A stretch of 64,000 bases of DNA from Pseudomonadota bacterium (GTDB taxonomy: Bacteria; Pseudomonadota; Gammaproteobacteria; Steroidobacterales; Steroidobacteraceae): contig JAEWAF010000052.1 of the NCBI GenBank assembly GCA_023391815.1, positions 5,317 through 69,316 on the forward strand, given 5' to 3'. Below are positions 1 to 9,656 of this stretch, piece after piece. The notes under the pieces were generated by a model that was not told the origin of the DNA, ran no database searches, and worked only from the letters and a program-made list of their open reading frames with translations. The position numbers were made by a program, and so were the translations under genes. Numbering within the stretch: the first letter of the stretch is position 1; each line of letters opens with the position of its first letter.

Positions 1-383
1 GACTGGGCGTAATCGGCATCATCGGCATCGTGCTGCTGATCGGGATCGTGAAGAAGAACGCCATCATGATGATCGATTTCGCGATCGAGGCACAGCGCGT
101 CGAAGGCAAAGAGGCGCGGGCGGCGATCAGGCAGGCGGCGTTGCTGCGCTTCCGGCCGATCATGATGACCACGTTCGCGGCCTTGTTCGCCGCGTTGCCT
201 CTGATCTTCGGTTTTGGCGTGGGCTCGGAGCTGCGCCGGCCGCTCGGCATCGCTATCGCGGGCGGCCTGATCGTCAGCCAGGCGTTGACGTTGTTCACCA
301 CGCCGGTCGTGTTTCTGGCCTTCGAGAGATTGATGCAACGACGGAGCCGCGGTGCTTCACCCGCGTTGGAGTCGTCGCCATGA
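1..383 (+). CDS. RND multidrug efflux pump, C-terminal fragment (MdtB/MuxB-like), cut by window edge
   Basis: This is the last ~127 codons of an inner-membrane resistance-nodulation-division pump; the gene starts before the window and the reading frame is open from base 3. The visible part matches the end of the second membrane half of HAE1-type RND proteins: the helix stretch IGIVKKNAIMMIDFA, then LRFRPIMMTTFAALFAALPL, and a last helix before a basic tail. The next gene repeats nearly the same motifs, so these are two paralogous pump subunits side by side, as in mdtBC or muxBC, where both form one mixed trimer. The stop overlaps the next start in ATGA (380-383), indicating translational coupling. 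The exporter function is solid; the exact substrate cannot be read from the sequence. Confidence 0.93.
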   Translation, partial: LGVIGIIGIVLLIGIVKKNAIMMIDFAIEAQRVEGKEARAAIRQAALLRFRPIMMTTFAALFAALPLIFGFGVGSELRRPLGIAIAGGLIVSQALTLFTTPVVFLAFERLMQRRSRGASPALESSP

Positions 384-3300
384 ATTTATCCGGCCCATTC
401 GTCAGGCGACCGGTCGGCACGACGCTGCTGACGCTCGGTGTCGCGTTGACCGGGTTGGCCGCCTTCTTCGTTCTGCCCATCGCGCCGCTGCCGCAAGTGG
501 ATTTTCCTACGGTGAACGTGCAGGCCAACTTGCCCGGCGCCAGTCCGGCGACGATGGCATCGAGCGTGGCATCGCCCCTGGAGAGAAAGTTAGGTGTGAT
601 CGCCGGTGTGACCGAGATGACGTCCCAATCCGGCATCGGCTCCACGCGTATCACGTTGCAGTTCGATCTGAGTCGCGACATCGATGGCGCGGCTCGTGAC
701 GTACAAGCGGCGATCAACGCGGCGCGAGCCGATCTGCCGGCCACTTTGCGAACGAACCCCACGTATCGCAAGGCCAATCCAGCCGACGCGCCCATCTTGA
801 TCCTGGCGCTGACGTCGCCGACGCGTTCACCGGCGTCCATCTATGACGCGGTGTCCAATGTGATTCAACAGCGCTTGTTGCAGGTCGAAGGCGTCGGCGA
901 TGTGGAGCTCGGCGGTGGCACGCTGCCGGCGGTGCGGGTCGACTTGAATCCGCTGGCCCTGGCACGCTTTGGAATCCCGCTGGAAGACGTGCGCAGCGCC
1001 TTGTCGTCGGCGAGTGCTCACCGGCCGCGCGGAGTCATCGAGAACGACACTCTAGCCTGGCAGATCGAGGGCAATGAGCCGGGACTGCATGCCGCCGATT
1101 ACCGCGATCTGGTGATCGCGTGGCGGGGCCAGGCGGCGGTCCGATTGCGTGATGTCGCTTCTGTCTACGACGGTCCCGAAGACATACGCACCATGGGATT
1201 GTTCAACGGTGTGCGCGCGGTGATGGTCATCATCAGCCGCCAGCCCGGAGCGAACATCGTCCAGACGGTGGACGCGGTGAAGTCGCAATTGCCGGCGCTC
1301 GCGGCCGTGCTGCCGAAGGACATCAAGTTGCAGGTCGCCTCCGACCGGACCACCACGATTCGTGCGTCGTTGCATGAAGTGGAAGTCACGTTGATCATCG
1401 CCACACTGCTGGTGGTCGTGGTGACGAGCGTGTTTCTGCAGTCGTTGCGGGCTACCCTGGTCCCGGCCATCGCCGTGGTCGTATCGTTGCTCGGGACCCT
1501 GGGCGTGATGTATGCGCTCGGGTTCTCGCTCAACAATCTTTCGCTGATGTCGCTGACCATCGCGACCGGCTTCGTCGTCGACGACGCCATCGTGGTGCTG
1601 GAGAACATTTCCCGGCACGTGGAGCGAGGCATGCCGGCCAGACAGGCGGCGCTGCTCGGGGCGCGTGAAGTCGGGTTCACCGTGCTGTCCATTTCCATCA
1701 GCCTGGTGGCGGTGTTCATACCGTTGCTGTTCATGGGCGGCATCGTCGGACGGTTGTTTCGCGAATTCGCCGTGACCTTGTCGGTCGCGGTGCTGATCAG
1801 CCTGGCGGTTTCGCTGACCACGACGCCGATGATGGTGTCGCTGCTGCTACGTAAGCGCGAGGCGCCGAATCGGTTCACTGCGTTCACCACTCGCGCGTTC
1901 GATCGTTTGCAGCAGCGCTACGCACACGGGCTCGACTGGGCGCTGAACAATCGCGCGACGGTCCTGGTGATATTGGCCGGTGTCGTGGTGCTCAATCTGT
2001 TCCTGATGGTGACGGCGCCGAAGGGCTTTTTTCCCGAGCAGGACACCGGCTCGTTGCAAGGCGGCCTGCGCGCCGATCAAAGCATTTCCTTTCAGGAGTT
2101 GCAGCGGAAGATCACCCGGGTCGCGGCCATCATCCGGGCCGATCCCGATGTGGATGCGGTGGTCGCTTTCACCGGCGGCTCGCGCGCCGGCGGCGGGTTC
2201 ATGTTCGTGGTGTTGAAACCCCGCAATCAACGTGCATCGAGTCGCGAGATTATCGGGCGACTGCGGCCCAAGCTCATGAGCGTGAGCGGACTTGCGGTGT
2301 TCCTGAACCCGGTGCAGGACATGCAGATCGGCGGACGCGCGGCGACCAGCACTTATCAATTCACGTTGAAGGCCGGCAACGTCGATCTCTTACAGAGCGC
2401 GGGCGAGACGCTGGTCCGGCTGTTGAAGCGGGAAGCGCAGCTGGTGGACGTCGACGTGGATCAGCAACAGGGTGGAGCGGAAGTGATGGTCGAAATCGAT
2501 CGCGACCGGGCGGCGCAGCTGGGCATTCCGACTCAGGCCGTGGATCAGGCGCTGTACGACGCGTTCGGCCAGCGGCAGGTGGCGACGATCTACTCCGGTT
2601 TGAATCAATATCACGTGGTCATGGGCGTGGCGCCCGAGTTCACGGGCTCGCCGACGATGCTCGAACATGTCTACGTACCGACGACGTCGACTCCGACCGT
2701 GGCTGCCGGTTCGACGCCGGTGTCGGCGACCGGCACAGGTCGTGATGTGTCGACGGGAGCGGCGGTGAGTCTCGCGCCCTCGAACACCGTGCCGCTCACG
2801 GCGATCGCGCACTGGAGCACCAGCGCAACAGCGGCACTGGTGAATCATCAGGACGGTCAGCCGTCGGCGACGGTTTCTTTCGGTCTGGCCAACGATGTGT
2901 CGCTCGGCCAGGCGACGCAACGAATCCTGCAGGTAACCCGGGACGCGGGCTTGCCTTCGACCGTGACCGGTTCTTTCGCCGGTACCGCGCGTGTATTCGC
3001 GCAATCCACCGCGACCATGCCGCTGCTGATTCTCGCTTCGCTGATCGTGATTTATATCGTGCTCGGCATGTTGTACGAGAGCGCCATCCATCCATTGACG
3101 GTGTTGTCGACCTTACCCTCGGCCGGCGTGGGCGCGATGCTCGCGCTGCTGATCGGGCGGCTCAATCTGGATCTGATCGCGTTGATCGGGCTGATCCTGC
3201 TGATCGGCATCGTCAAGAAGAACGCCATCATGATCATCGATTTCGCGCTGGAGGCGGAGCGTTCGCGAGGCTTGAGTCCGTTGGCAGCGATCCGCGAAGC

Positions 3301-3550
3301 GTCGCTGCTGCGGTTTCGCCCGATTCTGATGACCACGCTCGCGGCGGGCTTCGGCGCGGTGCCGTTGGCGATCGGCTTCGGCGACGGCGCGGAACTGCGG
3401 CGGCCGCTCGGCATCGTCATCGTCGGCGGTTTGATCGCGAGTCAGTTGCTGACGTTGCTCACCACACCGGTGGTGTATCTCGCGCTCGATCGATTCCGTC
3501 GGCCGAGCTCACGTCATCTCGATTCTGCCTTTGGAGTTGCGCCGACATGA
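380..3550 (+). CDS. RND multidrug efflux pump, complete (MdtC/MuxC-like)
   Basis: A complete 1056-residue RND permease that would use the proton gradient to export drugs or other amphiphiles through a tripartite envelope complex. The N-terminal helix is followed by the first periplasmic region, then a TM4 segment GFVVDDAIVVLEN carrying the proton-relay pair Asp401-Asp402. A second periplasmic region and the helix motif IGIVKKNAIMIIDFA follow. Placement after another RND gene and before an outer-membrane factor (ATGA overlaps on both sides) matches MuxABC-OpmB/MdtABC operons. One oddity is a Ser/Thr/Gly/Ala-rich stretch at about residues 768-796, in the second periplasmic region, where I recall MdtC having only a short loop. 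The substrate is unknown. Confidence 0.95.
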   Translation: MNLSGPFVRRPVGTTLLTLGVALTGLAAFFVLPIAPLPQVDFPTVNVQANLPGASPATMASSVASPLERKLGVIAGVTEMTSQSGIGSTRITLQFDLSRDIDGAARDVQAAINAARADLPATLRTNPTYRKANPADAPILILALTSPTRSPASIYDAVSNVIQQRLLQVEGVGDVELGGGTLPAVRVDLNPLALARFGIPLEDVRSALSSASAHRPRGVIENDTLAWQIEGNEPGLHAADYRDLVIAWRGQAAVRLRDVASVYDGPEDIRTMGLFNGVRAVMVIISRQPGANIVQTVDAVKSQLPALAAVLPKDIKLQVASDRTTTIRASLHEVEVTLIIATLLVVVVTSVFLQSLRATLVPAIAVVVSLLGTLGVMYALGFSLNNLSLMSLTIATGFVVDDAIVVLENISRHVERGMPARQAALLGAREVGFTVLSISISLVAVFIPLLFMGGIVGRLFREFAVTLSVAVLISLAVSLTTTPMMVSLLLRKREAPNRFTAFTTRAFDRLQQRYAHGLDWALNNRATVLVILAGVVVLNLFLMVTAPKGFFPEQDTGSLQGGLRADQSISFQELQRKITRVAAIIRADPDVDAVVAFTGGSRAGGGFMFVVLKPRNQRASSREIIGRLRPKLMSVSGLAVFLNPVQDMQIGGRAATSTYQFTLKAGNVDLLQSAGETLVRLLKREAQLVDVDVDQQQGGAEVMVEIDRDRAAQLGIPTQAVDQALYDAFGQRQVATIYSGLNQYHVVMGVAPEFTGSPTMLEHVYVPTTSTPTVAAGSTPVSATGTGRDVSTGAAVSLAPSNTVPLTAIAHWSTSATAALVNHQDGQPSATVSFGLANDVSLGQATQRILQVTRDAGLPSTVTGSFAGTARVFAQSTATMPLLILASLIVIYIVLGMLYESAIHPLTVLSTLPSAGVGAMLALLIGRLNLDLIALIGLILLIGIVKKNAIMIIDFALEAERSRGLSPLAAIREASLLRFRPILMTTLAAGFGAVPLAIGFGDGAELRRPLGIVIVGGLIASQLLTLLTTPVVYLALDRFRRPSSRHLDSAFGVAPT

Positions 3551-4953
3551 GATACGCCGTGCTCATCGTCTGTGTCGCGAGCTGCGTCGCTTGCAGCGTT
3601 GCGCCGAGGTATCGAAGCCCCGATGTTCGGATTCCAGCATCGTTCAAAGAAGCGCCGGGCTGGCGTGAGGCGAAGCCCTCGGATGCGGTGGCCCGCGGCG
3701 AGTGGTGGCAATTGTTCGATGATCCGGTGCTCGGCGACCTGCAGCGGCAGGTGGTGCTCTCGAATCAAACACTCGCGACCTCGAAAGCCGCCTACGATCA
3801 AGCACGCGCGCTGGTTCGCGAACTACGCGCGTCGTTGTTGCCGGTGATCAGTCTGACCGCCTCGGGAACCAAGGTCGGCTCCTTCGGTCCGGGCACGCCC
3901 ACGGTGGGCAACGTCGGCACGGTGAACACAGGCGGCACTTCGCGCTATTCGATCACCATCGGGACCACATGGGAGCCCGATCTATGGGGGCGCATCGGCG
4001 ACAGCGTGCGGCAGGCGGGTGCGTTGGCCGAAGCGAGTGCGGCCGATCTGGCCAATGCCACGTTGTCCGCGCAGGGAGAGCTGGCGCTCGACTACGTCCA
4101 GTTGCGCGGCCTGCAAGCGCAGGAGCAAGTGCTCAACGCGACGATTGCAGCTTATGAACGGGCACTGGCGATCACCACCAATCGTTACAACGCAGGTGTT
4201 GCCGCTCGCTCGGATGTGTTGCAGGCGGAAACGGCGCTGCGAAACGCACGCGCGAACGTCGCTGATCTGGTGCGCCAACGTGCGTTGCTCGAACATGCAA
4301 TCGCGGTCCTGGTCGGCGTCAATCCCTCGAGTTTCACCCTGCCGCGGGGGGAGTGGAGTCGAAACGTTCCGGACATACCCGGCGTATTGCCGGCATCGTT
4401 GCTGGAGCGGCGGCCTGACATCGCCGCGGCCGAGCGTCGTGTCGCCGCCGCGAATTCTGCGATCGGCATCGAACGCAGCGCTTACTTTCCCACGCTTCAG
4501 CTGAGCGGCGACGCGGGCTACAGCTCGCGCACGACGAGCGATCTGTTCGAGTCCGCCAGCAGCGTCTGGTCATTGGGCCTAACCGGAGCGTTGACGTTGC
4601 TCGACTTCGGCGCTCGCTCGGCCCGAGTGGATGAAGCACGAGCCGCGTATGAGCAGACCGTTGCCGAATACCGGCAGGCTGTGCTGTTGGCATTCCAGCA
4701 AACGGAAGATCAGCTCGCCGCCTTACGCGTGCTGGCGATTGTTTCCACTGAGCGCAACGCCGCCGCCGTGGCGGCGAATCAAGCCGAGCAGATAGCAAAC
4801 AATCAGTACGTTGCCGGCCAGATCAGCTATGCGGACGTGATCGTGGCGCAGACCGCGGCGCTCTCGGCCCGACAGGCGGAGATCCAGGCGGTCGTCGATC
4901 GACAGTCGGCGGCGGTTTCGTTGATTCAGGCAATCGGCGGTCAGTGGCAGTGA
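3547..4953 (+). CDS. Outer-membrane efflux channel lipoprotein, NodT/OprM family
   Basis: This 468-residue protein is the outer-membrane channel (OMF) of the efflux system encoded just upstream; its start overlaps the RND stop by ATGA (3547-3550). The N-terminus MRYAVLIVCVASCVACSVAPRY is a lipoprotein signal with a lipobox-like VAC before Cys16, as in OprM-type channels. The body has the two tandem repeats of the TolC fold: long Ala/Gln/Arg-rich helices (for example around residues 75-100 and 195-235), a conserved LLERRPDIAAAERRVAAAN segment near residue 280, and the second half with YFPTLQLSGDAGY. It would dock onto the RND pumps and a membrane-fusion protein that is presumably upstream of the window. 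Length and motifs are typical of the family. Confidence 0.94.
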   Translation: MRYAVLIVCVASCVACSVAPRYRSPDVRIPASFKEAPGWREAKPSDAVARGEWWQLFDDPVLGDLQRQVVLSNQTLATSKAAYDQARALVRELRASLLPVISLTASGTKVGSFGPGTPTVGNVGTVNTGGTSRYSITIGTTWEPDLWGRIGDSVRQAGALAEASAADLANATLSAQGELALDYVQLRGLQAQEQVLNATIAAYERALAITTNRYNAGVAARSDVLQAETALRNARANVADLVRQRALLEHAIAVLVGVNPSSFTLPRGEWSRNVPDIPGVLPASLLERRPDIAAAERRVAAANSAIGIERSAYFPTLQLSGDAGYSSRTTSDLFESASSVWSLGLTGALTLLDFGARSARVDEARAAYEQTVAEYRQAVLLAFQQTEDQLAALRVLAIVSTERNAAAVAANQAEQIANNQYVAGQISYADVIVAQTAALSARQAEIQAVVDRQSAAVSLIQAIGGQWQ

Positions 4954-5233
4954 GCCGCTTGTCGACAAGTTGAACTCGTGACATCCCGAGGTGCATGAAG
5001 GCCCGAGCACCATCGGTCATGTGAACCGCGGCGCATTGTGACCAAGCCACCTCTGACACCGCTTCGATCTCGCGTGCCACTGAAGTCGGCAAACGACGCC
5101 CGTAGCAAAGGTTGCTTGATCTCGAACAGTCGCTGCATGCCGCGATGGCAGGTTCGGCGTTGACACCTCATCGCGCTTATCACTGAATCGAATCGGCCCA
5201 CGTTCCTCAGTCACTCACGGAAGGAGTCGCATC
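4954..5233. other. Intergenic region, 280 bp, no gene seen
   Basis: Between the efflux channel gene and the M36 peptidase. Only short shadow frames run through it. A TTGACA hexamer lies at 5160-5165, but no convincing -10 element follows at the usual spacing. A good ribosome-binding site (GGAAGGAG) sits about eight bases before the ATG at 5234. No hairpin with a T-run was found after the efflux operon. Confidence 0.5.
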
Positions 5234-7771
5234 ATGGACCGATGCCGAGGATTCGCTGTCGCGTCGCTATCGTTCGCCTGCGCTGTAGGCTGCAGCTCGC
5301 CGGCGAACGCTCAAGAAATATCTCCAACGCAGGACGCCGAGCGTCATTTCGATGCGCGGCTCGATCTGAACCGAGGCTTCACGGCTTCCCGATCCGCAGC
5401 CACCGTTCATCCTGAATCGATTCAGGGGCTGGTCGCCAATGTCGAAGAGCTCACGGTCGAGTCCAACGAGACGACCGGGACGGTGAGCTCACTGTCCAGT
5501 CAACGCGGCTATCTCACGGCGGTCGCGAAGGGCCGGCCGATGGATCTGGCCCTGGCCTTCCTTCATAGCAACCTCACTGCGCTGGGACTGGAGCCCTCCG
5601 ATCTGCAGGGATATGTCGTGTCGGACGTCGTGTATTCGCGCGTGACGGGTGCGACGCATATTTATCTTCAGCAACGTCATGCCGGAATCCCGGTGTACAA
5701 CGCTCAACTGCAAGTCAACGTGAATCGAGACGGTCGCGTCATCAGCGTCAACAATTCTTTCCTGCCCGGGCTGGCGCAGTCGGTGCGTACGCTCAAGCCG
5801 AAGATGCAATTGGCCGCGGCCGTGAGTGCGGCTGCGAAGTTCTCCGGCATTGCCGTGCCGACGCAAACGACGAAAGGGCGCTTGATGCTCTTGCCGATCC
5901 GACGAGGGGAGGCGCGCCTGGTCTGGAATTTCCAGATCGAGACGATCGATGAACAGCACACGTGGGATTTCACGGTCGACGCAGAGACCGGTCAGGTGTG
6001 GACGCGCTTCGACGGCACGGTCGCGGATCAGTATCGAGTCTATGCGCAGCCGGTGGAAAGCCCGACTCACACCAGCCCGCTGCCTCCTGCCGACGGCCGC
6101 ACGCTCGTGGTGAATCCCGCGAACAGCACCGCATCTCCGTTCGGATGGCACGACACCAACGGGGTGGCGGGCGCGGAGTTCACGACGACTCAAGGCAACA
6201 ACGTCGAGGCCTATACCGATACCGACAATAACAACTCGCCGGATGCCGGATCGAGCCCGAGCGGCGGCGCGACTCTGAACTTCGACTTCGCGATCAACCT
6301 CTCGGGAGCGCCGAGCACGTATCGTCCGAGCGCCGTGACCAATCTGTTCTACTGGAACAACATCATTCACGACGTGCAGTATCAGTATGGGTTCGACGAG
6401 GCGGCCGGAAACTTTCAAGTAAACAACTACGGTCGCGGTGGCGCGGGCAACGATTCGGTCAGAGCGGAAGCCCAGGACGGCGGCGGCACCAACAATGCCA
6501 ATTTCTCCACGCCCGCGGACGGCTCGCGACCTCGCATGCAGATGTATATCTGGACCAGCCCCAATCCGGATCGCGACGGCGATCTGGATGCGGGCATCGT
6601 CGTGCACGAGTATGGCCACGGCATTTCCAATCGACTCATCGGCGGACCGTCGAACGTCAACTGCCTCACGAATCGTCAGCAGGCGGGCGAAGGGCTGTCC
6701 GATTGGTGGGCGCTCGCATACACCGCGAGGGCGAGCGATACGGGCGCCACTCCGCGTGGCATGGGTACCTATGCGTTGGGACAAGCCACGAGCGGGGCGG
6801 GCATTCGCACTCAGCGTTACAGCACCGATCCAGCGGTCAACACCTGGACGTACGCGAGCATCAACGGCATGGCGATTCCACACGGCGTCGGCTCGGTGTG
6901 GGCGCAGGCGGCGTGGGAGGTGTACTGGAAGCTCGTCGATCACTGGGGCTTCGACGCGAACCTCTACAACGCCACTGGCGGTGCGGGCAATCAGCGCATG
7001 ATGTTGTACGTCAACGAGGGCTTGAAGAACACGGCGTGCAATCCGACCTTCACCCAGATCCGCGACGGCATCATCCAGGCCGCCACGGACAATCATGGCG
7101 GCGAAGATGTCTGTCGGATCTGGGAAGCGTTCGCGGGCTTCGGTCTGGGTGCGAATGCAGTGAGCGGCGGTGCCGCGAGCACGACTCCAACCAACGGGTT
7201 CGATATCCCGGCTTCGTGTCAGGGCGGCGGTGGAACGGTGGTGTTCGAAGATAATTTCGAGACCAATCTCGGCTGGCAGACGAACCCTAACGGCACGGAC
7301 ACCGCGGTTTCCGGCGCCTGGGAGCGCGGCGACCCGGAGGCGACGAACTCCAGCGGCACCAAACAACTCGGCACGACCGTCAGCGGCACGAACGATCTGG
7401 TCACCGCGCGCCTGGCGGGTGCGAGCGCGGGTGAAAACGATGTCGACGGCGGCGTGACTTCGATTCGTTCACCGGCGATCACATTGCCGGCGACCGGCAC
7501 GTTGACCCTGTCGTTCAGCCAGTATCTCGCTCATGGCAGTAACGCGACGAACGCGGACTTTCTGCGGGTGAGCGTCGTTGGCGCGACGACCAGCGTGGTG
7601 TTTCAGCGGCTGGGATCGGCGACCAACGTCGATGGCGCGTGGTCGACCGCGACAGCCAGTCTGAATGCTTTCGCCGGCCAGACCGTGCGCCTGTTGATCG
7701 AAGCGGCCGATGCGGGCACGGCGAGCCTCGTCGAAGCGGGCATCGATAACCTGCGCATCACGCAACAGTGA
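5234..7771 (+). CDS. Secreted M36 family (fungalysin-type) zinc metallopeptidase
   Basis: An 845-residue exported endopeptidase. The first ~27 residues form a signal peptide ending near CSSPANAQE. Residues ~60-270 form the FTP/PepSY-like propeptide, an inhibitor and chaperone region in this family (HIYLQQRHAGIPVYNAQLQV is characteristic). The catalytic domain follows, with the zinc motif HEYGH (His458, Glu459, His462) in HEYGHGISNRLIGG and the downstream GEGLSDWW segment that supplies a third ligand in M36 enzymes. From about residue 665 there is a beta-rich C-terminal domain (FEDNFETNLGW onward), probably for substrate or surface binding and removed on maturation. A clear GGAAGGAG site precedes the ATG. 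It is transcribed alone and ends at a strong hairpin. It would degrade extracellular protein. Confidence 0.93.
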   Translation: MDRCRGFAVASLSFACAVGCSSPANAQEISPTQDAERHFDARLDLNRGFTASRSAATVHPESIQGLVANVEELTVESNETTGTVSSLSSQRGYLTAVAKGRPMDLALAFLHSNLTALGLEPSDLQGYVVSDVVYSRVTGATHIYLQQRHAGIPVYNAQLQVNVNRDGRVISVNNSFLPGLAQSVRTLKPKMQLAAAVSAAAKFSGIAVPTQTTKGRLMLLPIRRGEARLVWNFQIETIDEQHTWDFTVDAETGQVWTRFDGTVADQYRVYAQPVESPTHTSPLPPADGRTLVVNPANSTASPFGWHDTNGVAGAEFTTTQGNNVEAYTDTDNNNSPDAGSSPSGGATLNFDFAINLSGAPSTYRPSAVTNLFYWNNIIHDVQYQYGFDEAAGNFQVNNYGRGGAGNDSVRAEAQDGGGTNNANFSTPADGSRPRMQMYIWTSPNPDRDGDLDAGIVVHEYGHGISNRLIGGPSNVNCLTNRQQAGEGLSDWWALAYTARASDTGATPRGMGTYALGQATSGAGIRTQRYSTDPAVNTWTYASINGMAIPHGVGSVWAQAAWEVYWKLVDHWGFDANLYNATGGAGNQRMMLYVNEGLKNTACNPTFTQIRDGIIQAATDNHGGEDVCRIWEAFAGFGLGANAVSGGAASTTPTNGFDIPASCQGGGGTVVFEDNFETNLGWQTNPNGTDTAVSGAWERGDPEATNSSGTKQLGTTVSGTNDLVTARLAGASAGENDVDGGVTSIRSPAITLPATGTLTLSFSQYLAHGSNATNADFLRVSVVGATTSVVFQRLGSATNVDGAWSTATASLNAFAGQTVRLLIEAADAGTASLVEAGIDNLRITQQ

Positions 7772-7794
7772 AGCATTCGTTGCTAGCAAGAACG

Positions 7795-7818
7795 GCGCGG
7801 GCCTCGTCGGGCCCGCGC
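7795..7818 (+). terminator. Probable intrinsic terminator after the M36 peptidase gene
   Basis: A perfect 9-bp GC stem, GCGCGGGCC / GGCCCGCGC, closes a six-base TCGTCG loop 23 bases after the peptidase stop. It is followed by TGTTATCC, so the U-run is weak. It also lies just before the start of the lipoprotein gene at 7834. Confidence 0.65.
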
Positions 7819-7833
7819 TGTTATCCTAACGGC

Positions 7834-8238
7834 ATGAGACCTCATCATTATCTCTTTCCGCTGCTGCTGACCGTGGCGCTCGTGGCATGCCGCTCGGCCG
7901 GCGATTCCGCACCTCGCGAAGTCGGTCTCGATCAGGAAGTTCAGCTCGCACCCGCAGAGCGCGCTGTGTTCGGCCCGTCCAAACTCGATATCGAATTCGT
8001 ACGAGTCGTCGAGGATTCGCGCTGTCCGAGCGATGTGACTTGCGTCTGGGCGGGCGAAGTCAAGGTGCAACTGTCGAGTCGAACGGGCGGGGCCGAAGCG
8101 GTTCAACACGAGCTCACGACGGGCAAGGAAGCAGCGGTGGGCGAGCTGCGGCTGATGATCGTGCGGGTTCAACCCGAGCGAATCACGACGCGTGAGATCT
8201 CGCCGGAGCAATATCGGGTCACCCTGAAAGCACGCTGA
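7834..8238 (+). CDS. Small hypothetical lipoprotein with a CPxxxxCxWxG motif
   Basis: A 134-residue predicted lipoprotein of unknown function. The ATG at 7834 was chosen because it gives an ideal lipoprotein signal (MRPHHYLFPLLLTVALVAC, lipobox LVAC, lipidated Cys19); the longer frame from 7768 would place this signal internally and would run through the terminator hairpin. The mature part is a compact, beta-rich domain with SRCPSDVTCVWAGEVKVQL, whose two cysteines could form a disulfide in the periplasm. This CP...C.WAG pattern recurs in small uncharacterised exported proteins. It stands between a secreted peptidase and a two-component system, with no obvious operon partner. Confidence 0.8.
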   Translation: MRPHHYLFPLLLTVALVACRSAGDSAPREVGLDQEVQLAPAERAVFGPSKLDIEFVRVVEDSRCPSDVTCVWAGEVKVQLSSRTGGAEAVQHELTTGKEAAVGELRLMIVRVQPERITTREISPEQYRVTLKAR

Positions 8239-8276
8239 TGTCATTCCAGGATCACGGCCTGCCTTTAGCGACCGAC

Positions 8277-9656
8277 TCATAGCTCAACTTCCGTTGGAAA
8301 CGTCAGTCGAATGGTGGTGCCGCGCTGGTCCGGACCGGCGTCGATCGTAATCCCGGCACCATGCAGTTGGGCCACCTCGTTCACGATCGCGAGCCCGAGT
8401 CCCGTGCCGCTGCCACGTGCGTTACTGCCCCGGAAGAATCGTTGCAGCACCTGCGTACGTTCGGCGGGCGGAATGCCGATCCCCGTATCGGTGACTTCCA
8501 GGAAGGCGGCACCATGTTCACTCCCACAGCGAACGGTGACGCTGCCGCCTGCGGGCGTATGCGCGATGGCGTTGTTCACGAGATTGCCGAGCGCCTCCTC
8601 GAGGAGCCAGGCAACTCCGCGAATGCGCGCCGGCTCGATGCGCGCGCCGAGATCGATGTCGGCGAGATCCGCCGCGGCCAGGCGTTGCGTAACAATCGAT
8701 CCCACGACGTCCACCAGGTCGACCGATGTGAAGTCCCAGTTCAGGTTCGCCGCTTGGTCCGAACGCGCCAGCGCCAACAATTGGTGAGTCGTGTGCGCGA
8801 GCTGTCGTGTGGCATCGAGCACGCGAGTGAGTTGCTCGCGCTTGGAGTCAGTGGCTTCGGCGGCCAGCAATTCCAGCTGAGCTTGCACACCGGCCAGGGG
8901 CGTGCGCAACTGATGGGCTGCGCTTTCGAGGAAGCGTCGTTGCGCCGAACCGGTATCGCGCAGAACCTGGAACAGGCGGTTGATCGTTTTGACCAGACTG
9001 AGTATCTCAACGGGTACGGTCGATGTCGGCAGTGGCGCCAGATCGCGAGGCGAACGGCTGGCGATCTCTCGTTCGATTTGATGTAGCGGCGCTATCGCGA
9101 ACCGCACGCCAAGCCAGATCAGCAACAGGACCAGCCCCAGTTGCGCGGCATCCGCCAGTAGTGCACTGGAGAGAATGCGGTTCAACGTGTAATCGCGTTT
9201 GTGCAAGGTCTCGGCGACGCTTACAACGATCGGACCCGCGGGACTCATTGCACGATACGCGACCATGCGAATACGTTCGCCGCCATAGAAGGCGTCGCCG
9301 CGCGCCGGATTGCGCACATCCTGATGAAGCTTCGGCAGATCGGCGTCGCCGCCGATGACGCGAGCGTTGGCACCGATCACCTGAAAATAGATCGAATCGG
9401 ACGAGTCCGAGCGCAGCAGCGTGACCGCGTGAGGGGAGAGCGTGAGTACCGGGTTGCCGCTAGCATCAGGTTCGACATAGGCGGCAATGGCGATGGCCGC
9501 GTCGATCAGCGCCTGGTCGTACGCATCCTGGAGCGGTGCACGTGAAGCGAGATAGTCGGTGAGCGTTCCGGCCGCGAGCACCAGCGCCGCGGGAATGAGC
9601 AACAGCGCGAGCAGTCGCCGGCGGATGGACGGGCCGCGTTCATTTGTTTTTCTCAT
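8277..9656 (-). CDS. Sensor histidine kinase (TctE/QseC-like)
   Basis: A 459-residue membrane histidine kinase. The start at 9656 was chosen because it places a membrane helix directly at residues ~15-33 and overlaps the response-regulator end by only 17 bp; the frame runs open further upstream but within regulator coding sequence. After the first helix comes a periplasmic sensor of ~130 residues of the two-component-sensor N-terminal type, a second helix at ~167-190, a HAMP-like linker, then DHp with His248 in SAAHQLRTPLAG. The ATP-binding domain has NNAIAHTPAGG (N box), DTGIGIP (G1) and GLGLAIV (G2). It would phosphorylate the OmpR-type regulator encoded just upstream in the same transcript. 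The signal sensed is unknown. Confidence 0.95.
   Translation of the reverse strand: MRKTNERGPSIRRRLLALLLIPAALVLAAGTLTDYLASRAPLQDAYDQALIDAAIAIAAYVEPDASGNPVLTLSPHAVTLLRSDSSDSIYFQVIGANARVIGGDADLPKLHQDVRNPARGDAFYGGERIRMVAYRAMSPAGPIVVSVAETLHKRDYTLNRILSSALLADAAQLGLVLLLIWLGVRFAIAPLHQIEREIASRSPRDLAPLPTSTVPVEILSLVKTINRLFQVLRDTGSAQRRFLESAAHQLRTPLAGVQAQLELLAAEATDSKREQLTRVLDATRQLAHTTHQLLALARSDQAANLNWDFTSVDLVDVVGSIVTQRLAAADLADIDLGARIEPARIRGVAWLLEEALGNLVNNAIAHTPAGGSVTVRCGSEHGAAFLEVTDTGIGIPPAERTQVLQRFFRGSNARGSGTGLGLAIVNEVAQLHGAGITIDAGPDQRGTTIRLTFPTEVEL

Noticed and set aside
5160..5165. TTGACA as -35 of the M36 peptidase promoter
   Set aside because: No acceptable -10 hexamer is found 16-19 bp downstream.
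5489..7366. 625-residue minus-strand frame opposite the M36 peptidase
   Set aside because: It is fully antisense to a gene with clear family motifs, is Arg/Val/Ile-rich with no recognisable domain, and reflects the high GC content.
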